Shown piece by piece: positions 26,851-35,181 of a stretch of 64,000 bases of DNA. Origin of the DNA: Pengzhenrongella frigida (GTDB taxonomy: Bacteria > Actinomycetota > Actinomycetes > Actinomycetales > Cellulomonadaceae); assembly GCF_004168625.1 (NCBI RefSeq), contig NZ_SDWW01000012.1, positions 1 to 64,000 of the forward strand. Direction: 5' to 3'. Position numbers and translations under genes: made by a program. Each line of letters opens with the position of its first letter. The stretch's first letter is position 1. Below the pieces are notes generated by a model. The model worked only from the letters and a program-made list of their open reading frames with translations, had not been told where the DNA came from and did not search any database.

Positions 26851-27614
26851 GGGCCGTCACCGTGGCTCTGCGCCAGTGGGCGCCGCCGCTCGTGCTCGGC
26901 CTGGCCTTCCTGCTCGCCTGGCAGGCGCTGGTCGTCGGTGCGGAGATCAAGCCGTACCTGCTGCCCAGCCCGACGGCGATCGGCACGCAGCTCGCCCTGG
27001 TCGCGCCGCTGGTCTGGACCTCGGCTCTCGCGACGGGTGCGAACGTGCTCGTCGGGATCGTCCTCGGCACCGCGGTCGCGATCGTGGCCGCCGTGGCGGC
27101 AGCCCGCAGCGGCGTCGTGGACGAGCTCATGTCGCCGACGGCGGCCGCGGTGTCGGTCATGCCGATCGTCGCGCTCGCGCCCGTGCTGAACACCATGTTC
27201 GGCACGACGTCGACCACCCCGCGCCGGTTGATCGTCGCGATCGTGGTGTTCGCGCCGGTCTTCGTCACGACCCTGCGGGGGCTGCGCCAGGTCCAACCGG
27301 TCCACCGGGACCTCATGCGCGCCTACGCGGCGAGCCCGCGGCAGCTGAGCCGGCTGGTCACGATCCCCGGTGCGCTGCCGTACCTGTTCACGGGCCTGCG
27401 CATCGCGTCCTCGACGGCCGTGATCTCCGCGGTGGTGGCGGAGTACTTCGGCGGGCTGCAGAACGGGCTCGGCTCACGCATCACCTCGGCGGCGGCCAAC
27501 AGCGCGTACGCACGCGCCTGGGCGTTCGTGCTGGGGGCCATCGCGCTCGGGCTGGTGTTCTACCTCGCGACCCTCGCGCTGGAACGCGCGGCCGCTCGTC
27601 GGACCGGCGGCTGA
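26847..27614 (+). CDS. Second ABC transporter permease
   Basis: 255-aa permease of the same family, with 5-6 hydrophobic segments and the EAA-type loop D-L-M-R-A-Y-A-A-S-P-R-Q-L-S-R-L-V-T-I-P-G-A near residues ~154-175. ATG overlaps the ATPase stop. The TGA stop is inside the first copy of a perfect 24-bp direct repeat (27605-27628). Confidence 0.88.
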   Translation: MRAVTVALRQWAPPLVLGLAFLLAWQALVVGAEIKPYLLPSPTAIGTQLALVAPLVWTSALATGANVLVGIVLGTAVAIVAAVAAARSGVVDELMSPTAAAVSVMPIVALAPVLNTMFGTTSTTPRRLIVAIVVFAPVFVTTLRGLRQVQPVHRDLMRAYAASPRQLSRLVTIPGALPYLFTGLRIASSTAVISAVVAEYFGGLQNGLGSRITSAAANSAYARAWAFVLGAIALGLVFYLATLALERAAARRTGG

Positions 27615-27660
27615 CGGAGTCGCCGCCCATCGGACACGGCGGCTGACGGAGTCGCCGCCC
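27605..27660 (+). repeat. Perfect 24-bp direct repeat over the permease stop codon
   Basis: The same 24 bases (CGGCGGCTGACG...CGCCGCCC) occur at 27605-27628 and 27637-27660, period 32. The first copy holds the permease stop; the second TGA is in another frame. Each copy can fold through GGCGGC/GCCGCC. Confidence 0.9.
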
Positions 27661-27752
27661 CCAACCCCCTTCGCCTGCCAGTGCTGCCAGGTGAGTCGTC
27701 CGCCGCCCGCACCTGCGAGCAGCGAAGCACTGGCAACGAGAAGAGGAACACG

Positions 27753-28916
27753 ATGAGACTCACCAGGCGTACCAGCGGGTGCATGGCAGCCGTCGCGGTC
27801 ACCGCGGCGCTCGCGCTCACCGGGTGCAGCGGGAGCGACGCCGCCGAACCGGCGGCCTCGGGCGGCTCGGCGGCGGCGGACGAGCTCACCCCCGTCACCC
27901 TGCAGCTGCAGTGGTTCACCCAGGCGCAGTTCGCGGGCTACTACGCGGCCCTCGACCAGGGCTACTACGAGGAGGAGGGGCTGGCCGTCGAGATCGTCGA
28001 GGGCGGCGTCGACATCGTCCCGCAGACCGTGCTCGCCGACGGCTCGGTCGACTTCGCCATCGCCTGGGTGCCCAAGGCGCTCGCCTCGCGCGAGCAGGGG
28101 GCCGGGATCACCGACGTCGCCCAGATCTTCGCCCGGTCGGGCACGCTCCAGGTCTCGCTCAAGGAGGCCGGCATCACCACGGCGGCGGACCTCCAGGGCA
28201 AGAAGGTCGGCAACTGGGGCTACGGCAACGAGTTCGAGCTCTTCGCCGGCATCACCGCGGCCGGGCTCGACCCGGCGGCCGACGTCACGCTCGTGCAGCA
28301 GCAGTTCGACATGAACGCGCTGCTCTCCGGCGAGATCGACGCCGCGCAGGCCATGACCTACAACGAGTACGCCCAGGTGCTCGAGGCCGAGAACCCCGCC
28401 ACCGGCGAGCTGTACACCGCGGAGGACTTCAACGTCATCGACTGGAACGACGAGGGCACCGCGATGCTCCAGGACGCCATCTGGGCGAACACCGACAAGC
28501 TGGCCTCGGACGCCGACTACGAGGCGACCACGGTCAAGTTCATCAAGGCCAGCCTCAAGGGGTGGATCTACGCGCGCGACAACGCCGAGGCCGCGCGGGA
28601 CGCCGTCGTCGCGGCCGGAGCGCAGCTCGGCAACAGCCACCAGCTGTGGCAGACCAACGAGGTCAACAAGCTGATCTGGCCGTCGGTCGCGGGCATCGGC
28701 ATGATCGACGAGGCCGCGTGGGCGCAGACGGTCGACGTGGCGATGAACACCAAGAACGACCAGGGTGCCAGCGTGATCTCGGCGGCTCCGTCCGACGACG
28801 CGTACACCAACGAGTACGTCACCCAGGCCCTCGACGAGCTCCTCGCCGAGGGCGTGGACGTCACCGGCGAGGGCTTCGAGCCGATCGACGTGACCCTCGA
28901 GGCGGGCGGCAACTGA
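27753..28916 (+). CDS. NMT1/THI5-like ABC substrate-binding lipoprotein
   Basis: 387-aa lipoprotein with lipobox L-T-G-C near residues 22-25 and a Ser/Ala/Gly linker. The mature part starts with the family motif V-T-L-Q-L-Q-W-F-T-Q-A-Q-F-A-G-Y-Y-A-A (residues ~48-66), typical of binding proteins for hydroxymethylpyrimidine, riboflavin-like or related ring compounds. ATG after AGAGGA. Next to hydantoinase genes it probably binds a pyrimidine, hydantoin or ureido substrate. A strong hairpin follows the gene, probably allowing higher expression of the binding protein than of the downstream enzymes. Confidence 0.87.
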   Translation: MRLTRRTSGCMAAVAVTAALALTGCSGSDAAEPAASGGSAAADELTPVTLQLQWFTQAQFAGYYAALDQGYYEEEGLAVEIVEGGVDIVPQTVLADGSVDFAIAWVPKALASREQGAGITDVAQIFARSGTLQVSLKEAGITTAADLQGKKVGNWGYGNEFELFAGITAAGLDPAADVTLVQQQFDMNALLSGEIDAAQAMTYNEYAQVLEAENPATGELYTAEDFNVIDWNDEGTAMLQDAIWANTDKLASDADYEATTVKFIKASLKGWIYARDNAEAARDAVVAAGAQLGNSHQLWQTNEVNKLIWPSVAGIGMIDEAAWAQTVDVAMNTKNDQGASVISAAPSDDAYTNEYVTQALDELLAEGVDVTGEGFEPIDVTLEAGGN

Positions 28917-28937
28917 CCGACCGCCCCTCGCTCGAGG

Positions 28938-28975
28938 GGGTGGGTGCCGCTGCAATCGTGCCGCGGCACCCACCC
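28938..28975 (+). terminator. 13-bp hairpin after the binding-protein gene
   Basis: GGGTGGGTGCCGC (28938-28950) and GCGGCACCCACCC (28963-28975) are perfect complements with a 12-nt loop, 22 nt after the stop. Probably a partial terminator or mRNA-stabilising hairpin inside the operon. Confidence 0.7.
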
Positions 28976-29042
28976 GCGGCGACTCGCTGCACGCTGCACG
29001 AAAGACTCCTACTTCACGAGAGGTTCTGGAAGGGTGACGACC

Positions 29043-30365
29043 ATGACTCCTGACACCCACGCCGACGGTGAGCTCACCCGCCAGCTGGACCGCACGCACG
29101 TGTTCCACTCCTGGTCGGCCCAGGCGGGCCTCGATCCCTTCGTGATCGCCGGCGGGCTCGGGAGCGAGGTCTGGGACTTCGACGGCCAGACCTTCCTCGA
29201 CTTCGCCAGCCAGCTGGTCAACGTCAACATCGGTCACGGGCACCCGACAGTGGTCGCCGCGATCCAGGAGCAGGCGGCGCTGCTCGCGACCGTCGCGCCG
29301 GCCAACGGCAACCTCGCCCGCGGCCGCGCAGCCCAGGCGATCGTGGCCCACGCCCCGGCCGGGATGAACAAGGTCTTCTTCACCAACGGCGGCGCGGACG
29401 CCAACGAGAACGCCATCCGGCTGGCCCGTCTGCACACCGGCCGGGACAAGATCCTGTCGACCTACCGCTCGTACCACGGCAACACCGGGTCGGCCATCGT
29501 CGCGACCGGTGACTGGCGCCGCGTGCCCAACGAGTACGCGCGCGGTCACGTGCACTTCTTCGGCCCGTACCTGTACCGCTCGGAGTTCTGGGCGACCAGC
29601 CCGGAGCAGGAGACCGAGCGTGCCCTGCGCCACCTCGAACGGATCCTCCAGTCCGAGGGCCCCGAGTCGGTCGCGGCGATCCTGCTCGAGACGGTCGTCG
29701 GCACCGCCGGCGTCCTGGTCCCGCCGCCGGGCTACCTGCCGGGCGTGCGCGCGCTCGCGGACCGCTACGGCATCATGCTCATCCTCGATGAGGTGATGGC
29801 CGGGTTCGGCCGCACCGGCGCGTGGTTCGCGTTCGACCACTTCGACGTACGCCCCGACCTGATCACCTTCGCGAAGGGGGTCAACTCCGGGTACGTGCCG
29901 GTCGGTGGCGTCGTGCTGTCCGACGAGATCGCGGCCACCTTCGACCACCGGGTGTTCCCCGGCGGGCTCACGTACTCCGGTCACCCGCTCGCCATGGCGT
30001 CGATCGTGGCGGCGCTCGGGGCGATGGAGTCCGAGGGCATCGTGGCCAACGCGGCGCGCATCGGCACCGAGGTCCTGGCGCCGGGTCTAGCCGCGCTCGC
30101 GGACCGACACCCGTTGATCGGCGAGGTGCGTGGGCTGGGTGTCTTCTGGGCCCTCGAGCTGGTCGTCGACCGCGGCACCCGGGAGCCGGTGCCGGCCGCC
30201 GTCATGGGCCGGCTCAAGGGTGAGCTGATGGCCCGCCACCTGCTCCCGTTCCTCGCGGAGAACCGGATCCACGTGGTCCCGCCGTGCGTGGTGACCGACG
30301 ACGAGGTCGCGCGGGCGCTCGCCATCTACGACGAGGCGCTCACCGTCGTCGAGGCGTCGCTGTGA
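29043..30365 (+). CDS. Class III omega-aminotransferase (beta-alanine/omega-amino acid type)
   Basis: PLP enzyme, 440 aa, with Schiff-base lysine K278 (I-T-F-A-K-G-V-N-S-G-Y) and the pyridine-binding Asp D249 (L-I-L-D-E-V). The region T-N-G-G-A-D-A-N-E-N-A-I binds the phosphate. ATG 29043 has GGAAGG 9 nt upstream; an upstream GTG at 29034 has none. In this operon it would convert beta-alanine or beta-aminoisobutyrate to (methyl)malonate semialdehyde. Its stop overlaps the SDR start (GTGA). Confidence 0.9.
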   Translation: MTPDTHADGELTRQLDRTHVFHSWSAQAGLDPFVIAGGLGSEVWDFDGQTFLDFASQLVNVNIGHGHPTVVAAIQEQAALLATVAPANGNLARGRAAQAIVAHAPAGMNKVFFTNGGADANENAIRLARLHTGRDKILSTYRSYHGNTGSAIVATGDWRRVPNEYARGHVHFFGPYLYRSEFWATSPEQETERALRHLERILQSEGPESVAAILLETVVGTAGVLVPPPGYLPGVRALADRYGIMLILDEVMAGFGRTGAWFAFDHFDVRPDLITFAKGVNSGYVPVGGVVLSDEIAATFDHRVFPGGLTYSGHPLAMASIVAALGAMESEGIVANAARIGTEVLAPGLAALADRHPLIGEVRGLGVFWALELVVDRGTREPVPAAVMGRLKGELMARHLLPFLAENRIHVVPPCVVTDDEVARALAIYDEALTVVEASL

Positions 30366-31123
30366 CGGCGATGGACACCGGGACGCTGCGGGCCGTCGTG
30401 ACGGGGGCGTCGTCGGGCATCGGCGCCGCCACCGTGCGCCAGCTGCGCGCGCGGGGATGGGACGTGGTCGCCGTCGCGCGCCGTGCCGATCGGCTCGCCG
30501 AGCTCGCAGCCCAGACCGGGGCGGTCGCCGTGGTGGCCGACGTCACCGTGGACGACGACGTCGCGCGCCTCGCCGCCGTCGTGGTGGCGGGCGGCCCGGT
30601 GCACGCGCTGGTGAACGTCGCCGGCGGCGCCCTCGGCGGCGCGAGCGTCGAGACGGGTTCGGTCGACGACTGGCGCGCGATGTTCGAGGTCAACGTGCTG
30701 GGCACGCTGCGGGTCACCCAGGCGCTGCTCCCGGCCCTGCGCGCGACGGGCCGCGGGGACGTCGTCGTGCTCACGTCGACAGCCGCGCTCGACACCTACC
30801 CCGGCGGCGGCGGGTACGTCGCGGCCAAGCACGCCGAACGCCAGATCGCCACGACGCTGCGGCTCGAGCTCGTGGGCCAGCCGGTGCGGGTGATCGAGAT
30901 CGCGCCGGGGATGGTCCGCACCGAGGAGTTCTCGCTGAACCGCTTCGGCGGCGACGCGGCCCGGGCCGACGCCGTCTACGCCGGGGTGGACGCCCCGCTC
31001 ACCGCCGACGACGTCGCCGACGCCATCGCGTGGACGCTCACCCGGCCGCACCACGTGAACATCGACCAGCTCGTGATCCGCCCGCGCGCCCAGGCCTCCA
31101 ACACGCTGGTGGCCCGGGCGTAG
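30362..31123 (+). CDS. Short-chain dehydrogenase/reductase
   Basis: 253-aa classical SDR: cofactor motif T-G-A-S-S-G-I-G (residues ~16-23), N-V-A-G-G, and the active-site Y-x-x-x-K (Y-V-A-A-K-H). It resembles YdfG-like enzymes that handle 3-hydroxy acids and malonate semialdehyde, which fits its place between the aminotransferase and the semialdehyde dehydrogenase; it could reduce semialdehyde to the 3-hydroxy acid or run in reverse. GTG 30362 overlaps the previous stop; ATG 30371 is possible. Confidence 0.82.
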   Translation: MTAMDTGTLRAVVTGASSGIGAATVRQLRARGWDVVAVARRADRLAELAAQTGAVAVVADVTVDDDVARLAAVVVAGGPVHALVNVAGGALGGASVETGSVDDWRAMFEVNVLGTLRVTQALLPALRATGRGDVVVLTSTAALDTYPGGGGYVAAKHAERQIATTLRLELVGQPVRVIEIAPGMVRTEEFSLNRFGGDAARADAVYAGVDAPLTADDVADAIAWTLTRPHHVNIDQLVIRPRAQASNTLVARA

Positions 31124-31165
31124 TCGCCCTCGTCCCCCTTGAGCCCTTTGAGAAAGGCAGCTTCC

Positions 31166-32719
31166 ATGAGCCACCCGATCGACGCCACCACCCCGCCGAC
31201 CGCGCCCGTCGTCGTGGACATCCCGCACTGGATCGGCGGCCGGGCCGTGCCCGCCGCCACCGGTGCGCCGACCGCGCCGGTGACCAATCCCGCCACGGGG
31301 CTGGTCACGGGGGCCGTCCCGCTCGGGGGAACCGTCGAGGTCGACGCCGCGGTGGCAGCGGCGAGCGCCGCGTTCCCCGGGTGGCGCGACACCGCCCTGG
31401 GCCGCCGGGCGCAGGTGCTGTTCGCGTTCCGCGAGCTGCTCAACGCGCGCAAGGAGGAGGTCGCGGCGATCCTCACGGCCGAGCACGGCAAGGTGCTCGC
31501 CGACGCGCTGGGTGAGGTCAGCCGAGGGCTCGAGATCGTCGAGTTCGCGTGCGGCATCCCGCACCTGCTCAAGGGCGGGTACACGGAGAACGCCTCGACC
31601 CGGGTGGACGTGTACTCGATCCGGCAGCCGCTCGGTGTCGTCGGGGTGATCAGCCCGTTCAACTTCCCGGTCATGGTGCCGCTGTGGTTCGTGCCGCTGG
31701 CGATCGCGGCGGGCAACACGGTCGTGCTCAAGCCCAGCGAGAAGGACCCGTCGGCCTCCGTCTGGCTGGGGGAGCTGTGGCGCGAGGCCGGCCTGCCCGA
31801 CGGCGTCTTCAACGTCGTCCACGGCGCCAAGCCCGCCGTCGACGCCCTGCTCGAGCACCCCGACGTGGCCTCGATCTCGTTCGTGGGCTCCACTCCGATC
31901 GCGAAGTACGTCTATGAGACCGGGACCGCGCACGGCAAGCGCGTGCAGGCCCTGGGCGGCGCGAAGAACCACATGCTCGTGCTGCCCGACGCCGACCTCG
32001 ACCTCGCCGCGGACGCCGCGGTCAACGCCGGCTTCGGTTCGGCGGGGGAGCGCTGCATGGCGATCTCGGCACTGGTCGTGGTCGAGCCGGTCGCCGACGC
32101 GCTGATCGCGAGGATCACCGCGCGGATCGCCGGGCTCCGCACCGGCGACGGCGCCCTGCTTCGCGACGGGGTCGGGGCCGACATGGGCCCGCTCGTCACG
32201 CGCGCGCACCGCGACAAGGTGGCCGGGTTCGTGGCCGCGGGCGAGGCCGAAGGTGCCGAGCTCGTCGTCGATGGCCGCGGGATCGAGGCGGACGGCGCCC
32301 CGGACGGCTTCTGGCTCGGCCCGACGCTGTTCGACCGGGTGACGCCGGGGATGAGCGTGTACACCGAGGAGATCTTCGGACCGGTGCTGTCGGTCGTGCG
32401 GGTCGAGACCTACGACGAGGGCCTTGCCCTGATCAACGCGAACCGCTACGGCAACGGCACCGCGATCTTCACGAACGACGGCGGGGCCGCGCGGCGGTTC
32501 CAGAACGAGGTGCAGGTCGGCATGGTCGGGATCAACGTGCCGATCCCCGTGCCCATGGCGTACTACTCGTTCGGGGGCTGGAAGGCGTCACTGTTCGGGG
32601 ACTCGCACGCGCACGGTCTGGAGGGTGTGCACTTCTTCACCCGCGGCAAGGTCGTGACCTCCCGCTGGCTCGACCCGAGCCACGGCGGGATCAACCTGGG
32701 CTTCCCCCGCAACGACTGA
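31166..32719 (+). CDS. mmsA: Methylmalonate-semialdehyde dehydrogenase (CoA-acylating)
   Basis: Aldehyde dehydrogenase of the MmsA/IolA family, 517 aa, oxidising malonate or methylmalonate semialdehyde with NAD and CoA to acetyl- or propionyl-CoA. The nucleophile is C297 in G-S-A-G-E-R-C-M-A-I, the family signature; P-F-N-F-P, the E-E-I-F-G-P motif and the C-terminal F-F-T-R-G-K-V-V-T-S-R-W are also typical. ATG after AAAGGCAG. Last gene of the catabolic operon; its stop lies in a three-copy 14-bp tandem repeat. Confidence 0.92.
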   Translation: MSHPIDATTPPTAPVVVDIPHWIGGRAVPAATGAPTAPVTNPATGLVTGAVPLGGTVEVDAAVAAASAAFPGWRDTALGRRAQVLFAFRELLNARKEEVAAILTAEHGKVLADALGEVSRGLEIVEFACGIPHLLKGGYTENASTRVDVYSIRQPLGVVGVISPFNFPVMVPLWFVPLAIAAGNTVVLKPSEKDPSASVWLGELWREAGLPDGVFNVVHGAKPAVDALLEHPDVASISFVGSTPIAKYVYETGTAHGKRVQALGGAKNHMLVLPDADLDLAADAAVNAGFGSAGERCMAISALVVVEPVADALIARITARIAGLRTGDGALLRDGVGADMGPLVTRAHRDKVAGFVAAGEAEGAELVVDGRGIEADGAPDGFWLGPTLFDRVTPGMSVYTEEIFGPVLSVVRVETYDEGLALINANRYGNGTAIFTNDGGAARRFQNEVQVGMVGINVPIPVPMAYYSFGGWKASLFGDSHAHGLEGVHFFTRGKVVTSRWLDPSHGGINLGFPRND

Positions 32720-32754
32720 GCCGTATCGACTGAGCCGTATCGACTGAGCCGAAC
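32713..32754 (+). repeat. 14-bp tandem repeat over the mmsA stop codon
   Basis: CGACTGAGCCGTAT occurs at 32713 and 32727, and a third copy ending in AAC at 32741. Each includes TGA; the period of 14 puts the three TGAs in all three frames. The first is the mmsA stop. Confidence 0.88.
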
Positions 32755-32774
32755 GGGTCGACTTCGCCGTCGCC

Positions 32775-32811
32775 ACCCACTTCCGTTGACAGTGTGTCAA
32801 CGGAAGTGGGT
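32775..32811. promoter_or_regulatory. 17-bp perfect palindrome, likely TetR operator/promoter
   Basis: ACCCACTTCCGTTGACA (32775-32791), gtg, then its exact complement (32795-32811). It contains TTGACA (a consensus -35) and lies 62 bp upstream of the TetR start, as expected for an autorepressed regulator. A role as the mmsA terminator is the alternative, since such a long arm also folds as RNA. Confidence 0.6.
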
Positions 32812-32872
32812 AGCGTGATCGTCGACGCACTGAACGACGTCCTGGTGCGCTCGGAATCGACGAAGGCTGGCA

Positions 32873-33538
32873 ATGACACGGACCGGTGAGCCTGCTCGAC
32901 AGCGTGCTCGGTCGATCAAGGCGCCCGTCGAGCGCCGGGAGGAGATCCGCGCCGCCGCCCGCGAGCTGTTCTCCGAGCACGGGATCGCCAAGACCTCCAT
33001 CACCGACGTCGCCGAACGCGTGGGGGTCACGCGCGGGCTCGTCTACCACTACTTCGTCGACAAGGACGTCCTGGTCCAGGCCGTGCTCGAGGCCGATATC
33101 GCGGAGTTCGTCGAGAGCATCCGGGTCTGGGACGCGGCGCGCGAGGTCGGCAACATCGAGCGCGCGCTCACGGACTGCATCGCGATCTTCCGGCACCACC
33201 AGCGCGATGCCGGTCCGCTGCGCGCGGATCTGCACCGGGCCGAGAACGCGGGGCTGTACAACCAGTTCGTCGATCGGGCGGTCGTCGCCATCGTCGACTG
33301 CTTCAGCACGACCACGGTCGAGGCCTACGCCCGGCTACACCAGATGGAGATCGCGCACGTCCACGAGACGTTCTCCGTGCTGGTCTACGGACTCATCGGT
33401 CTGACCCGGTCCAAGCCCGACCTCGACGACCGCATCCTGATCGCCATCGTGCGGCAGACCCTGCACCTCGGGCCGAGCCCGCGGGCCGGCGAGCGCGACC
33501 TCGACTTTTCCCCACCCGCCCACGTCGAAGGAGACTGA
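32873..33538 (+). CDS. TetR-family transcriptional regulator
   Basis: 221 aa. The N-terminal helix-turn-helix is clear: R-R-E-E-I-R-A-A-A-R-E-L-F-S-E-H-G then T-S-I-T-D-V-A-E-R-V-G-V-T-R-G-L-V-Y-H-Y-F (residues ~22-61). The C-terminal ligand domain is unassigned. ATG start; a long palindrome lies just upstream. Four bases separate its stop from the DUF5692 gene start, and AAGGAG at its 3' end serves that gene, so the two form an operon. Targets are probably itself with DUF5692, and possibly the catabolic operon before it. Confidence 0.88.
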   Translation: MTRTGEPARQRARSIKAPVERREEIRAAARELFSEHGIAKTSITDVAERVGVTRGLVYHYFVDKDVLVQAVLEADIAEFVESIRVWDAAREVGNIERALTDCIAIFRHHQRDAGPLRADLHRAENAGLYNQFVDRAVVAIVDCFSTTTVEAYARLHQMEIAHVHETFSVLVYGLIGLTRSKPDLDDRILIAIVRQTLHLGPSPRAGERDLDFSPPAHVEGD

Positions 33539-33542
33539 CGCT

Positions 33543-34499
33543 GTGTTCCTGTTCGAATCGATCCCGTGGTCCTCGGTACTCATGTGGATCGCGGTGGTCG
33601 CGGCGCTGATGCTCGCCAACGAGGCCGCGCGAGCCAACAAGTGGGTCGGACTCTCGCTCTTCCTGGTGCTGCCCGTCGTGCTGACGATCTTCGTGTGGCC
33701 CACAACCGCCGGCGAGGGGTCCAGCACCGGGACGTGGTTCCACTGGGTCAAGGTGTACTCCGCGCTGGCGGGGTGTCTCGGCTTCATGGCGCTGCGGTTC
33801 ATCCCGGGCCTGATCAAGAACAAGTTCGCCCTGATGTTCCCGGCCGCGATCCTGGCCCTGAACATCTTCGAGGCGGTCATCCGCGACTTCCAGGTCTACG
33901 GACTCGACGGCCGGATCGACGGCGTCATGATGGTCGGCGGCCCGTGGAACATCATGAACGGGGTGGCCGGCCTGCTGAACCTCCTCACCATCTGCGGCTG
34001 GATGGGGATCTTCATCAGCCGGGGCAAGCAGAAGGACATGATCTGGCCGGACATGCTCTGGTTCTGGATCATCGCCTATGACCTGTGGAACTTCGCGTAC
34101 GTCTACAACTGCGTGGGCGACCACGCGTTCTACGCGGGTGCGGCGCTGCTCGTGTCGTGCACGATTCCGGCATTCTTCATCAAACGCGGCGCGTGGCTGC
34201 AGCACCGGGCCCAGACGCTCGCGTTCTGGATGATGTTCACGATGGCGTTCCCGGCCTTTGTCGGCGAGTCCATGTTTGCGGTGAAGTCCTCGAACGATCC
34301 CCAGGCCCTCTTCGTCGTCAGCGCTATCGCCCTGGCCGCGAACATCGCCGTCGTGATCTACCAGGTGGTCAAGATCGTCAAGGGTCGCCGCAACCCGCTC
34401 ACGGACGAGATCTACCGCGACCTGCCCGCCTACCAGAAGGTGGTCGAGGCCAACCGGCCCCTCGCTGCGGAGCCGCTCGAACAGGCCCTGGCGGTCTGA
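33543..34499 (+). CDS. DUF5692-type multi-pass membrane protein
   Basis: 318-aa integral membrane protein with about eight hydrophobic segments and several Trp-rich motifs (W-F-H-W-V-K, I-W-P-D-M-L-W-F-W-I-I-A-Y-D-L-W-N-F-A-Y-V-Y-N). I recognise it as DUF5692-like. No enzymatic motif is evident. GTG start with AAGGAG upstream. It is coupled to the TetR gene, which argues for ligand-controlled expression; a transport or signalling role is possible but unproven. Confidence 0.75.
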   Translation: MFLFESIPWSSVLMWIAVVAALMLANEAARANKWVGLSLFLVLPVVLTIFVWPTTAGEGSSTGTWFHWVKVYSALAGCLGFMALRFIPGLIKNKFALMFPAAILALNIFEAVIRDFQVYGLDGRIDGVMMVGGPWNIMNGVAGLLNLLTICGWMGIFISRGKQKDMIWPDMLWFWIIAYDLWNFAYVYNCVGDHAFYAGAALLVSCTIPAFFIKRGAWLQHRAQTLAFWMMFTMAFPAFVGESMFAVKSSNDPQALFVVSAIALAANIAVVIYQVVKIVKGRRNPLTDEIYRDLPAYQKVVEANRPLAAEPLEQALAV

Positions 34500-34510
34500 C
34501 CCCGTACGAA

Positions 34511-34552
34511 CTGCGCCCGGTGCCCTGCGAATCGCAGGCGCACCGGGCGCAG
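34511..34552. terminator. Bidirectional terminator
   Basis: CTGCGCCCGGTGC (34511-34523) and GCACCGGGCGCAG (34540-34552) are perfect 13-bp complements, with an inner CCTGCG-aat-CGCAGG stem. It lies between the convergent DUF5692 gene and the four-TM protein gene. Confidence 0.85.
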
Positions 34553-34580
34553 CTCGTCGCCCGAGCGGGCCGAGGTGGAG

Positions 34581-35093
34581 TCAGCTTCGCGGCGCGCTGA
34601 AGTACGGCTTCGCTGCGGGGCGGAACATGAAGACGACAGCGCCGACGGTGGCCACCAGCGAGATGAGGTTGGTGGCCGTACCGATGGAGAAGCCCTGCGT
34701 CAACGAGATCAGGGTCATGAGGGCGGACAGGCCGGCCAGGACGGTGAGCACGATCCGGGCCCAGTTGCGGCCGGCCTTCATCTTGAACACGAACAGGAGC
34801 TGGAGCCCGATGAGGACCAGCGAGAACACCAGGGCGACGACGAGGCCGACATTGACGGCGGTCTGGATCTGCGCCTCGGTGAGGCCGCTCGTGTCGGCGT
34901 CCGCCATCTCCTTGACGGCGGCGGTCTGGTCGGTCATCAGGTAGGACGCGATGCCGCCCACCAGAGCGACGGCGATGCTCGCGAACCAGAGCTTGACGGA
35001 CATGAGCACGTCGGCGGGCGGTGCGAGCCGAGGCTGGCCCATCTCGTTCGCGGTCGGCCCCGAACCGGTCGGATAGGTCGGCATGCTGGTCAT
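34581..35093 (-). CDS. Small four-TM membrane protein of unknown function
   Basis: 170 aa from the ATG at 35091-35093 (GGGGG upstream); the frame is open further but without a start signal. About 30 polar N-terminal residues (Pro/Thr-rich) precede four hydrophobic segments at ~32-52, ~75-98, ~108-127 and ~135-155, ending in P-Y-F-S-A-P. No functional motif. Common actinobacterial architecture for a hypothetical membrane protein. Confidence 0.7.
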   Translation of the reverse strand: MTSMPTYPTGSGPTANEMGQPRLAPPADVLMSVKLWFASIAVALVGGIASYLMTDQTAAVKEMADADTSGLTEAQIQTAVNVGLVVALVFSLVLIGLQLLFVFKMKAGRNWARIVLTVLAGLSALMTLISLTQGFSIGTATNLISLVATVGAVVFMFRPAAKPYFSAPRS

Positions 35094-35181
35094 GAATCCC
35101 CCAGGGGTGTCGGTAGCAGGAAAGCAAACACCCGTAACGTAGCGGGAATCCGTCAGCCCCGGCGGCGTCGACAGATTTGCG

